Below, piece by piece: positions 7,750-13,959 of a stretch of DNA of 14,406 nucleotides (position 1 is its first letter; each line of letters opens with the position of its first letter). Source of the stretch: Pseudomonadota bacterium (GTDB lineage: Bacteria; Myxococcota_A; Polyangia; Fen-1088); NCBI GenBank assembly GCA_023438785.1, contig JAEXQJ010000010.1, positions 1 to 14,406 of the forward strand, given 5' to 3'. The translations under genes were made by a program, and so were the position numbers. Under the pieces are notes generated by a model, which was given only the letters and a program-made list of their open reading frames with translations, was not told the DNA's origin and did no database searches.

Positions 7750-8429
7750 AGATGGGCAAGAGCCGCAAGGCCGGATCTCGGCAAGAGCGCGCCTTGGACT
7801 GCACGGATTGCCACGTGCTCGGCTGCTACAGGCGTGACAAGCGCTTGCCGGACTTCTGCGCGACCGAGAAGGCGGGCGGCGCAGTCATCGACGCGACCCG
7901 GCGTCTGTACCGAGGCGCAGGCATCGAGGCCCGCCTGGCGCGCGCCGCCGCCGAAATCGAGGGGCACTACTACGGCAAGCTGACCCGCGTGGAGGAGATC
8001 CTCGCCTTCGCCCGGCGAATCGACGCGCGGCGGATCGGCATCGCCACCTGCATCGGCCTCATCGAGGAGACCCGGGTGTTCACCCGGATCCTGCAGGCGA
8101 AAGGCTTCGAGTGGCACGGCGTCCTGTGCAAGGTTGGCTCGGTGGACAAGACGGCCATCGGCATTCCCGACGCGCTCAAAATCCAGGGCGGCTGTCATGA
8201 GGCCATGTGCAACCCGATCCTGCAGGCGCGACTGCTGAACGAGAAGGAGACCGACCTCAACGTGGTGGTGGGACTGTGTGTGGGGCACGACTCGCTCTTC
8301 GTTCGCCACTCGCAGGCACCGGTGACCACGCTCATCACCAAGGACCGCGTGCTGGGGCACAACCCGGCCGCGGCCCTGTACACCAGCGGCTTCTATTACA
8401 AGCGGCTGTTCAGCAACGAGGAGTTGTAG
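7746..8429 (+). CDS. Cysteine-rich DUF1847 protein, putative metal-binding partner
   Basis: A 227-residue protein that I place in the DUF1847 family of anaerobe-associated, cysteine-rich proteins; its function is unestablished. Visible features are an N-terminal cysteine cluster C19-x2-C22-x4-C27-x10-C38, then C102, C128, C150, C155 and C178. The pattern G-G-C-H-E-A-M-C-N-P is at 148-157 and G-L-C-V-G-H-D-S at 176-183. The cysteines suggest an iron-sulfur cluster or another metal site. There is no signal peptide or membrane segment, so it is cytoplasmic. The start may be 7746 (ATGA overlap with the activator gene) or 7752. It sits between the corrinoid activator and a CoA-ligase-like gene; association with corrinoid methyl transfer or its reactivation is an inference from position only. 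Confidence 0.8.
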   Translation: MKMGKSRKAGSRQERALDCTDCHVLGCYRRDKRLPDFCATEKAGGAVIDATRRLYRGAGIEARLARAAAEIEGHYYGKLTRVEEILAFARRIDARRIGIATCIGLIEETRVFTRILQAKGFEWHGVLCKVGSVDKTAIGIPDALKIQGGCHEAMCNPILQARLLNEKETDLNVVVGLCVGHDSLFVRHSQAPVTTLITKDRVLGHNPAAALYTSGFYYKRLFSNEEL

Positions 8430-9776
8430 ATGTCCGAACGCCCGTACTGGAACGAATCCGTCGAGACGCTGCCCCGCTCCAAGCTGGTCGAGTATCAGGT
8501 CGAGCAACTGCGCCAGCATTTGGAATGGGCGTGGAGTCATTCTCCCTACTATCGGCAATCGTTCGAGGCGGCGGGGGTGCGGCCCTCCGACGTGCGGCAC
8601 CTGAACGACCTGTGGCGCTTGCCCTTCATCGACAAGGCCATCGAGCGTGACCGGCAGGTGGCGCGGCCTCTGTTGGGGGACCTGGCGGCAGTACCCGAGG
8701 AAGATGTGGTCTTCGTCGCAGCCTCCAGCGGCTCCACCGGCGTGCCCACCCTGAGCCCATTCACGGCGCGCGATTTTGAGGAATTCCAGGACGTGGAGGC
8801 GCGCCTGTTCTGGGGCACTGGTATGCGTCCGCGGGATCGCTACGTGCACGCGTTGAACTTCACCCTGTTCGTGGGCGGCCCGGACGTGCTTGGCGCGCAG
8901 AAGCTGGGCGCGCTGTGCATCTGGGCGGGGTCTATCGCCTCGGACCGTTTGCTGTTCATCATGAAGAACTTCCAGCCCACCACGACGTGGACCACGCCAT
9001 CGTATGCCTGGTACTTGGGCGAAACCGCGCGCCAGCAGGGCATCGATCCGGGGCGTGATCTGGGCATCCGTCGCATCATCGTGGCCGGCGAGCCGGGTGG
9101 GTCCATTCCGGCCACCCGGCAGGCCATCGAGCAGTTGTGGGACGCGAAGCTTTACGACTTCTACGGCATCTCGGACATCTTCGGGGCCTGCGCGGGTATG
9201 TGCTCGGCGCGCGATGGTCTGCATCTGGCCGAGGACCACATCTTGTTGGAGATCGTCGACCCGGCGACGGGCGAGCCGATCGAGGGCGACGGACCGGGAG
9301 AGATGGTCCTGACGACACTGCGCAAGCAAGCCCGTCCCATGATTCGTTTCCGCACCGGCGACATCGTCCAGCGCTATCCCTCCGGCTGCGCGTGCGGTCG
9401 TACCCACGTCCGCTTCAAGGTGTTGGGCCGCCGCGACGACATGATCATCGTGTCGGGCGTCAACGTGTTCCCCAGCGACGTGGAATACGTGGTCCGCAAT
9501 GTGCCCGGACTGACGGGCGAGTACCGCATTGTCGTGTACACCGAAAGCCGCCTGACCCGCTTCGACGTGGAGGTGGAGCGCTCAGGCGACTTCCTCGGCG
9601 CCGACGACGAGCTTGGCGACGAGGTGAGGAAGCAGATTGCCACGCGCCTGGGTGTGCGGCCTCGCCAGGTAAAGGTCTTGGCCGCGGGCGCCCTCCCTCG
9701 CGCCACCCACAAGGCCAAGCGCCTGCTCGACCTGCGCGGCAAGGATGCCAGCCTGACCGGCGGTGAGGGGATCTGA
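8430..9776 (+). CDS. PaaK-like AMP-forming acyl/aryl-CoA ligase
   Basis: A 448-residue adenylate-forming enzyme resembling phenylacetate-CoA ligase; the expected reaction is acid + ATP + CoA giving acyl-CoA + AMP + PPi. The opening Y-W-N-E-S-V-E-T-L-P is typical of the family. Motifs: P-loop S-S-G-S-T-G-V-P (99-106), adenylate-contact Y-G-I-S-D (245-249), R-F-R-T-G-D (306-311), hinge R-x-D-D-M-I (335-339) before G-V-N-V-F-P (343-348), and a C-terminal lysine in T-H-K-A-K-R (K428). Family members usually have Gly before that catalytic Lys; here it is His427. C-A-C-G-R at 320-324 is commonly seen in this family. The start directly follows the previous stop, with GAGGAG at 8419-8424. Its acid substrate is unknown; an arylacetate or an acid derived from the neighbouring aminotransferase/OFOR steps is a reasonable guess. 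Confidence 0.87.
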   Translation: MSERPYWNESVETLPRSKLVEYQVEQLRQHLEWAWSHSPYYRQSFEAAGVRPSDVRHLNDLWRLPFIDKAIERDRQVARPLLGDLAAVPEEDVVFVAASSGSTGVPTLSPFTARDFEEFQDVEARLFWGTGMRPRDRYVHALNFTLFVGGPDVLGAQKLGALCIWAGSIASDRLLFIMKNFQPTTTWTTPSYAWYLGETARQQGIDPGRDLGIRRIIVAGEPGGSIPATRQAIEQLWDAKLYDFYGISDIFGACAGMCSARDGLHLAEDHILLEIVDPATGEPIEGDGPGEMVLTTLRKQARPMIRFRTGDIVQRYPSGCACGRTHVRFKVLGRRDDMIIVSGVNVFPSDVEYVVRNVPGLTGEYRIVVYTESRLTRFDVEVERSGDFLGADDELGDEVRKQIATRLGVRPRQVKVLAAGALPRATHKAKRLLDLRGKDASLTGGEGI

Positions 9777-9785
9777 GAGAGCGCC

Positions 9786-10964
9786 ATGCCCAGCACCAGC
9801 CAAAGGGTAGCGACCTTCAGCGAATCGGTCATCCGCCACATGACCCGCCTGGCGAACGCCCATGGCGCCATCAACCTGTCGCAGGGATTTCCGGACTTCG
9901 ACCCGCCCGAGGAGTTGCAGGAAGCGGCAGCCACGGCGGGCCGCCGGGGACCGCACCAGTACGCGGTGACCTGGGGCGCGCCCAATTTCCGCGCCGCTTT
10001 GGCGCGCAAGCAATCGCGGCTGATGGGCGTGGCCGTGGACCCCGAGGCCAACGTGGTGGTCACCTGCGGCAGCACGGAAGCCATGATGGTGGCCATGATG
10101 ACGGCCTGCAATCCGGGCGATCGGGTCGTCGTGTTCTCGCCTTTCTACGAGAACTACGTGGCCGACACGATCCTGTCGGGCGCCGACCCCATCTATGTGC
10201 CGCTCAATCCGCCCGACTTCCGTTTCAAGGAAAGCGACCTGCGCCGCGCCTTTGCCCAGAAACCCAAGGCGTTGATCCTGTGCAATCCCTCGAACCCATC
10301 GGGACGCGTCTTCACCCGGGCGGAGTTGGACCTGATTGCCGAGTTGGCTGAAGAGCACGATGCCTTCGTCATCACCGACGAGGTCTATGAGCACATTGTC
10401 TATGCGCCGCATCGCCACATCTACTTTGCCTCACTGCCCGGCATGGACAAACGGACCATCAGCTGTGGCTCGTTGTCCAAGACCTACTCGATCACCGGTT
10501 GGCGACTGGGCTACGTGATTGCGGCCCCTGAAGTCATCGCCGGCGCGCGCAAAGTCCACGACTTCCTCACCGTGGGTGCGGCCGCGCCGCTGCAGGAAGC
10601 GGCGCTGGCGGGGCTGAATCTGCCGGATAGCTACTACGGCGAGCTGATCGCGAGCTACACCGAGAAGCGCGACCTGTTCCTTGGCTACTTGCGACGTAGC
10701 GGCCTGCCGTTCACCGAGCCGGAAGGCGCCTACTACGTGATGGTTGACATCAGCCTCAGCGGCTGGACCGACGATCGCGCCTTCTGCAATTGGATGGTCA
10801 AGGAGCTGGGCGTGGCGGCGGTGCCTGGATCGAGCTTCTTCCGCGAGCCTGTGTCCACATGGATTCGTTTTCACTTCGCCAAGCGTCCGGAGACCTTGGC
10901 GGCTGCAGGCAGGCGTCTGATTGAGCTTCGCGATCGGGCGGCCCACGCGCGAGGCCGGTCGTGA
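9786..10964 (+). CDS. Class I/II PLP aminotransferase (kynurenine/methionine transaminase-like)
   Basis: A 392-residue fold-type I aminotransferase, swapping an amino acid and a 2-oxo acid. PLP contacts visible: C-N-P-S-N-P-S-G (166-173), D198 and Y201 in T-D-E-V-Y-E-H, Schiff-base Lys232 in S-L-S-K-T-Y-S-I-T-G-W-R, and substrate-carboxylate Arg361 in W-I-R-F-H-F-A-K. The opening L-S-Q-G-F-P-D-F-D-P-P (31-41) and K-V-H-D-F-L-T (256-262) resemble the kynurenine aminotransferase / YbdL methionine aminotransferase group more than aspartate aminotransferases. That group favours methionine, aromatic or similar bulky side chains. The ATG at 9786 is nine bases after the ligase stop, with a GA-rich ribosome site between. 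Its stop overlaps the OFOR gamma start, so it probably supplies, or uses, the 2-oxo acid handled by that complex. Confidence 0.87.
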   Translation: MPSTSQRVATFSESVIRHMTRLANAHGAINLSQGFPDFDPPEELQEAAATAGRRGPHQYAVTWGAPNFRAALARKQSRLMGVAVDPEANVVVTCGSTEAMMVAMMTACNPGDRVVVFSPFYENYVADTILSGADPIYVPLNPPDFRFKESDLRRAFAQKPKALILCNPSNPSGRVFTRAELDLIAELAEEHDAFVITDEVYEHIVYAPHRHIYFASLPGMDKRTISCGSLSKTYSITGWRLGYVIAAPEVIAGARKVHDFLTVGAAAPLQEAALAGLNLPDSYYGELIASYTEKRDLFLGYLRRSGLPFTEPEGAYYVMVDISLSGWTDDRAFCNWMVKELGVAAVPGSSFFREPVSTWIRFHFAKRPETLAAAGRRLIELRDRAAHARGRS

Positions 10965-11542
10965 GCGCGCCACGGGCCCTGGGAGCGCCGGAAGAACGGC
11001 TGGGGATTCGCTGGCACGGCCGTGGCGGGCAGGGGGCCTTCACGGCGGCGCGCCTCCTGGGTGCGGCCGCCGTGTGTGCGGGGCAGTTTGCCTTGGCCTT
11101 CCCGTCCTTCGGTCCCGAGCGTCGGGGGGCTCCCGTGTTGGCCTTCACGCGCCTCGACAAAGGGCGCATCGGTGATCGCAGCGCCCTGCGTGTCTGTGAC
11201 TTCGCCGTGGTCCTCGACGAGACCCTAGTCGACGGGCAGGTGGCCGCAGGGATCCGCCGGGGCGGCGCGTTGCTGATCAACTCGTCGCGACCGGCCAGCA
11301 CCTGGGCTGCCCTGGGGCCACGCGTGCTGACGGTGGATGGAACGGCAATCGCCCTGGAGATTCTGAAGCGGCCCCTCGTCAACGCCGCCCTGTTGGGGGC
11401 GCTGCTGGCCGCGGCTGACCTGGTACCCATCGATTCGGCGGTGCAGGCCATCGAGACTGAGATGCGACCGCAGTTGGCCGCGCTGAACGTTCAGGTCCTG
11501 CGCTGCGCCCACCATCAGGTTCAGGAGCAACTGCGTGCCTAA
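10961..11542 (+). CDS. porG: 2-oxoacid:ferredoxin oxidoreductase, gamma subunit
   Basis: A 193-residue gamma subunit of the pyruvate/2-oxoacid:ferredoxin oxidoreductase family, the domain thought to help bind CoA and hold the heterotetramer together. The diagnostic H-G-R-G-G-Q-G loop is at 19-25, followed by the F-P-S-F-G-P-E-R-R-G-A-P-V segment (48-60). N-S-S-R (107-110) and a helical C-terminus follow. It starts at GTG 10961, overlapping the aminotransferase stop as GTGA, with GAGG at 10951-10954. The next gene starts 8 bases before its stop. Together with the following delta, alpha and beta genes it makes a complete four-subunit complex of the Por/Vor type. The symbol denotes the subunit family; the true 2-oxo acid may not be pyruvate. 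Confidence 0.88.
   Translation: MSAPRALGAPEERLGIRWHGRGGQGAFTAARLLGAAAVCAGQFALAFPSFGPERRGAPVLAFTRLDKGRIGDRSALRVCDFAVVLDETLVDGQVAAGIRRGGALLINSSRPASTWAALGPRVLTVDGTAIALEILKRPLVNAALLGALLAAADLVPIDSAVQAIETEMRPQLAALNVQVLRCAHHQVQEQLRA
11523..11527 (+). promoter_or_regulatory. Ribosome binding site deciding the GTG start at 11535
   Basis: AGGAG lies seven bases before the GTG at 11535, inside the end of the gamma gene. It supports that GTG as the start of the ferredoxin-like delta subunit. Confidence 0.65.
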
Positions 11543-11843
11543 TCCCTTCGTCAGACCCTACGTGCGCCCGGCCTCGCCGGCACACTATCCGGTGGGCCCC
11601 TGTGTTGCGGCGGGGCACTTGGTTGAGACCAACGCCGCCTGGCGCACGGAGCGGCCCGTGTTGACCGTGGGCCGCTGCACGGGGTGCCTGCGCTGTTACC
11701 TGTCATGTCCCGACGGAGCCATCGCTCGCAGGAAGGCGTGCGTGCGTATCGACTACGACTTCTGCAAGGGCTGCGGCATCTGTGCGCGCGAGTGCAACGC
11801 AGACGCCATTCAAATGACCGGGGAGGGCCACGATGGCCGTTGA
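11535..11843 (+). CDS. porD: 2-oxoacid:ferredoxin oxidoreductase, delta (2x[4Fe-4S] ferredoxin) subunit
   Basis: A 102-residue electron-transfer subunit. Two [4Fe-4S] motifs are complete: C48-x2-C51-x2-C54-x3-C58-P and C77-x2-C80-x2-C83-x3-C87-N. The second has Asn in place of the usual Pro after the last cysteine, a tolerated variation that could shift the cluster's surroundings. The ~45-residue N-terminal extension, with W37 and repeated prolines, is normal for PorD-type subunits. The GTG start overlaps the gamma gene by 8 bases; its own end overlaps the alpha gene by 11 bases. It would carry electrons from the beta-subunit cluster to soluble ferredoxin, or possibly directly to another acceptor such as the corrinoid activator encoded in the same operon (inference). 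Confidence 0.9.
   Translation: MPNPFVRPYVRPASPAHYPVGPCVAAGHLVETNAAWRTERPVLTVGRCTGCLRCYLSCPDGAIARRKACVRIDYDFCKGCGICARECNADAIQMTGEGHDGR
11821..11827 (+). promoter_or_regulatory. Ribosome binding site for the alpha subunit gene
   Basis: GGGAGGG is five bases before the ATG at 11833 and lies inside the delta gene. It supports a start that overlaps the delta gene by 11 bases rather than a later one. Confidence 0.6.
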
Positions 11844-13020
11844 GGGAAAGCCTCTCTTCATCTCGGGCAACGAAGCCGTGGCGTGGGGTGTGCGACTGGC
11901 CAACCCCCAAGTGATTGCGGCGTATCCCATCACGCCGCAGACCGTGGTCATCGAACGACTGGCCGATTGGGTAGCGGACGGCACGCTGGAGTCCGAGTTT
12001 CTGCACGTGGAATCCGAGCACTCGGCCCTATCGGCCTGTATGGGGGCCAGTGCACTGGGGGCGCGGACGTTTACGGCGACGTCTTCGCAGGGCCTGCTCT
12101 ACATGGCCGAGTGTATGCCCTACGCGAGTGGCGGGCGCTTCCCCATCGTGATGATGAACGCCAATCGCGCGCTGGCCTTGCCGTGGAGCATCTACGGCGA
12201 TCAGCAGGACTCGCTGACGCTGCTTTCCAGCGGCTGGATTCAGCTCTACATCGAGAACGCGCAGGAGGCGCTGGACATGACCCTGCAGGCCTTCGCGCTC
12301 GCCGAGCACCGCGAGGTGGCCACGCCGGTGATGATCAACCTCGACGGTTTCGTGCTCACGCACACCTACGAGCCGGTGTCCGTTCCCGCGCCCGCCGAGG
12401 TCGACGCGTTCCTGCCCCGCTTCGATGCGGCGAGTAAGATGGACCTTGAGCATCCCGTGAACATGGGTTTCACGGCCGGGCCGGCCCATTACACCGAGTT
12501 CAAGGTGCAGCAGCACCGGGCCATGCGGCGTGCGGCTCCTCTGCTGGCCCAAATCGACGAGGACTTCGCTCGACGTTTCGGGCGCGGTTACGGTGGCGCC
12601 CTTGATAGCTACCGTTGCGAAGACGCCGAGAGCATTCTGGTGACCCTGGGCAGTGTGGCGGGCACCGTGCGCGAGGTGGTGGACGGTTTGCGCGCGCAAG
12701 GTGTGGCGGTGGGCTTGCTGAAGCTGCGCCTGCTGCGCCCGTTCCCCGAACAAGAGTTGGTCGCCGCCCTGAAGGGCGCGCGCGCGGTGGGCGTGTTGGA
12801 GAAGGACGTGTCGTTCGGTCATCAGGGGGCGGTGTTCTCCGACGTGGCCGCGGCGCTGGCCGCCTCGGGGGCACGCCCTCAGTTGCTCAACTTCGTGGCG
12901 GGACTGGGCGGTCGCGACATCACACGCGACGACATCGAGGACATGATCAGGCAGCTCGGGCAGAGCGCGCCGGGAAGCCCTCGATTGCGCTTTGTGGGTG
13001 TGCAGGAGGTGCAGCCGTGA
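11833..13020 (+). CDS. porA: 2-oxoacid:ferredoxin oxidoreductase, alpha subunit
   Basis: A 395-residue alpha subunit carrying the pyrimidine-binding half of the thiamine-diphosphate site and the substrate pocket. The family hallmark G-N-E-A-V-A-W-G (12-19) is followed by A-Y-P-I-T-P-Q-T (30-37), V-E-S-E-H-S-A (59-65), T-A-T-S-S-Q-G-L (81-88) and N-R-A-L-A-L-P-W-S-I (111-120). G-W-I-Q-L-Y (134-139) and L-D-G-F-V-L-T-H (170-177) follow; the C-terminal third (from ~250) is the transketolase-C-like domain. These match PorA closely, but the pocket-lining region after N-R-A (P-W-S-I-Y-G-D-Q-Q-D-S) varies among pyruvate, 2-oxoisovalerate and aryl-oxoacid enzymes, so the substrate is open. Its stop overlaps the beta gene start. 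Reaction: 2-oxo acid + CoA + 2 oxidised Fd giving acyl-CoA + CO2 + 2 reduced Fd, reversible. Confidence 0.92.
   Translation: MAVEGKPLFISGNEAVAWGVRLANPQVIAAYPITPQTVVIERLADWVADGTLESEFLHVESEHSALSACMGASALGARTFTATSSQGLLYMAECMPYASGGRFPIVMMNANRALALPWSIYGDQQDSLTLLSSGWIQLYIENAQEALDMTLQAFALAEHREVATPVMINLDGFVLTHTYEPVSVPAPAEVDAFLPRFDAASKMDLEHPVNMGFTAGPAHYTEFKVQQHRAMRRAAPLLAQIDEDFARRFGRGYGGALDSYRCEDAESILVTLGSVAGTVREVVDGLRAQGVAVGLLKLRLLRPFPEQELVAALKGARAVGVLEKDVSFGHQGAVFSDVAAALAASGARPQLLNFVAGLGGRDITRDDIEDMIRQLGQSAPGSPRLRFVGVQEVQP
13005..13010 (+). promoter_or_regulatory. Ribosome binding site deciding the GTG start at 13017
   Basis: GGAGGT is six bases before the GTG at 13017, whose last two bases share the alpha-subunit stop (GTGA). 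Beta-subunit similarity begins here, so the longer upstream open frame is rejected. Confidence 0.7.
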
Positions 13021-13913
13021 ACCAAGAGCGCAAGCTTCCGCTCATCGATGCCGAGCCGTTCCTGGGTCACAAGGCCTGCGCGGGCTGCGGAGGAAGTCTG
13101 GCCGTACGCCTCGTCCTTAAGGTGTTGGGTGAGCAGACCTTCGTGGTCTTGCCCGCCGGCTGCATGTCGGCCGTTGGCTTCATCTATCCGCAACTCGCCT
13201 TCGGCTGTAACGCGGTCATCTCGACCTTCGCGGGCACGGCCTCCATGATGTCGGGCGTCGCGGCGGCGGCGCGGGCGCTCAGGCTGCGCGACTACCACGT
13301 GGTGGGCTTCGCGGGCGACGGCGGTACGGCGGACATCGGCCTACAGGCTTTGTCGGGTGCCATCGACCGGCACGAGGACTTCATCTACGTTTGCTACGAC
13401 AACGAGGCGTACATGAACACGGGTGTGCAGAAGAGCGGCCTGACCCCGTTCGGCGCGCGCACCACGACCAGCCCTGCCGGCCGCCGCCTCGCGGGCGCGC
13501 GAACCGTGAAAAAGGACATCTTCGAGATCGTGGCCGCGCACGGCGTGGATTACGCGGCAACGGCCACCGTGGCCGACGCGCACGATCTCATGCGCAAGGT
13601 CCAGAAGGCGCGTGAAACCGCGGGGACGTCGTTCCTGCACGTTCTGGCGCCGTGCCCGACAGGCTGGGGCATCGAGGCCTGCGAGACTCTCGAAGTGGCG
13701 CGCGCGGCAGTTGACTGTGGCTTGTGGGTCCAGGCCGAGTACGAGGGCGGCCAGTATCACATCAACAAGCGTCCGCAGCGCTTCGGCGACGTGACCCAGC
13801 ACCTGGCCGGACAGAAGCGCTTCGCCCACTTGGGTCCGGCCGACATCGCCGCCATCGAGAAGGCCCGCGACGCCCGCTGGGCTCGCCTCGAGCATCTGGC
13901 CGGTGCGCACTAG
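13017..13913 (+). CDS. porB: 2-oxoacid:ferredoxin oxidoreductase, beta (TPP-binding) subunit
   Basis: A 298-residue beta subunit that binds the diphosphate of TPP and the proximal [4Fe-4S] cluster. Cluster ligands are Cys21 and Cys24 in H-K-A-C-A-G-C-G, Cys49 in P-A-G-C-M and Cys213 in A-P-C-P-T-G-W, the PorB set. The TPP/Mg motif runs from G-D-G-G-T-A-D-I-G (100-108) to N129 in C-Y-D-N-E-A-Y-M-N-T-G. The segment Q-K-S-G-L-T-P-F-G-A-R-T-T-T (138-151) is the conserved loop found in four-subunit pyruvate-type enzymes. The GTG start is supported by GGAGGT at 13005-13010. This is the last gene of the operon: its TAG is 23 bases from the end of a convergent gene. Confidence 0.93.
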   Translation: MNQERKLPLIDAEPFLGHKACAGCGGSLAVRLVLKVLGEQTFVVLPAGCMSAVGFIYPQLAFGCNAVISTFAGTASMMSGVAAAARALRLRDYHVVGFAGDGGTADIGLQALSGAIDRHEDFIYVCYDNEAYMNTGVQKSGLTPFGARTTTSPAGRRLAGARTVKKDIFEIVAAHGVDYAATATVADAHDLMRKVQKARETAGTSFLHVLAPCPTGWGIEACETLEVARAAVDCGLWVQAEYEGGQYHINKRPQRFGDVTQHLAGQKRFAHLGPADIAAIEKARDARWARLEHLAGAH

Positions 13914-13931
13914 CCATCGTGTGACACGCCG

Positions 13932-13959
13932 ATCTGCTAGAGCTCGAAAGTCAGCAGAT
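13932..13959. repeat. Short inverted repeat between convergent genes, possible weak terminator
   Basis: ATCTGCT at 13932-13938 and AGCAGAT at 13953-13959 are perfect inverted repeats of 7 bases around a 14-base spacer. They straddle the stop codon of the minus-strand gene. No run of T follows on either strand, so a classical Rho-independent terminator is not shown. Confidence 0.25.

Noticed and set aside
7515..9407. Very long open frame of 630 codons on the minus strand opposite the activator, DUF1847 and ligase genes
   Set aside because: It lies antisense to three well-recognised genes, has no recognisable domain, is rich in Arg/Gly/Ala/His as expected from GC-rich shadows, and crosses gene junctions.
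12615..13016. ATG-initiated extension of the beta subunit
   Set aside because: The extension is Arg/Gly-rich shadow of the alpha gene. The GTG at 13017 has a strong ribosome site and begins exactly where PorB similarity starts.
13918..13928. CGTGTGACACG palindrome after the last operon gene, as a terminator hairpin
   Set aside because: The arms are only five bases with a one-base centre, which cannot form a stable hairpin, and no T-run follows.
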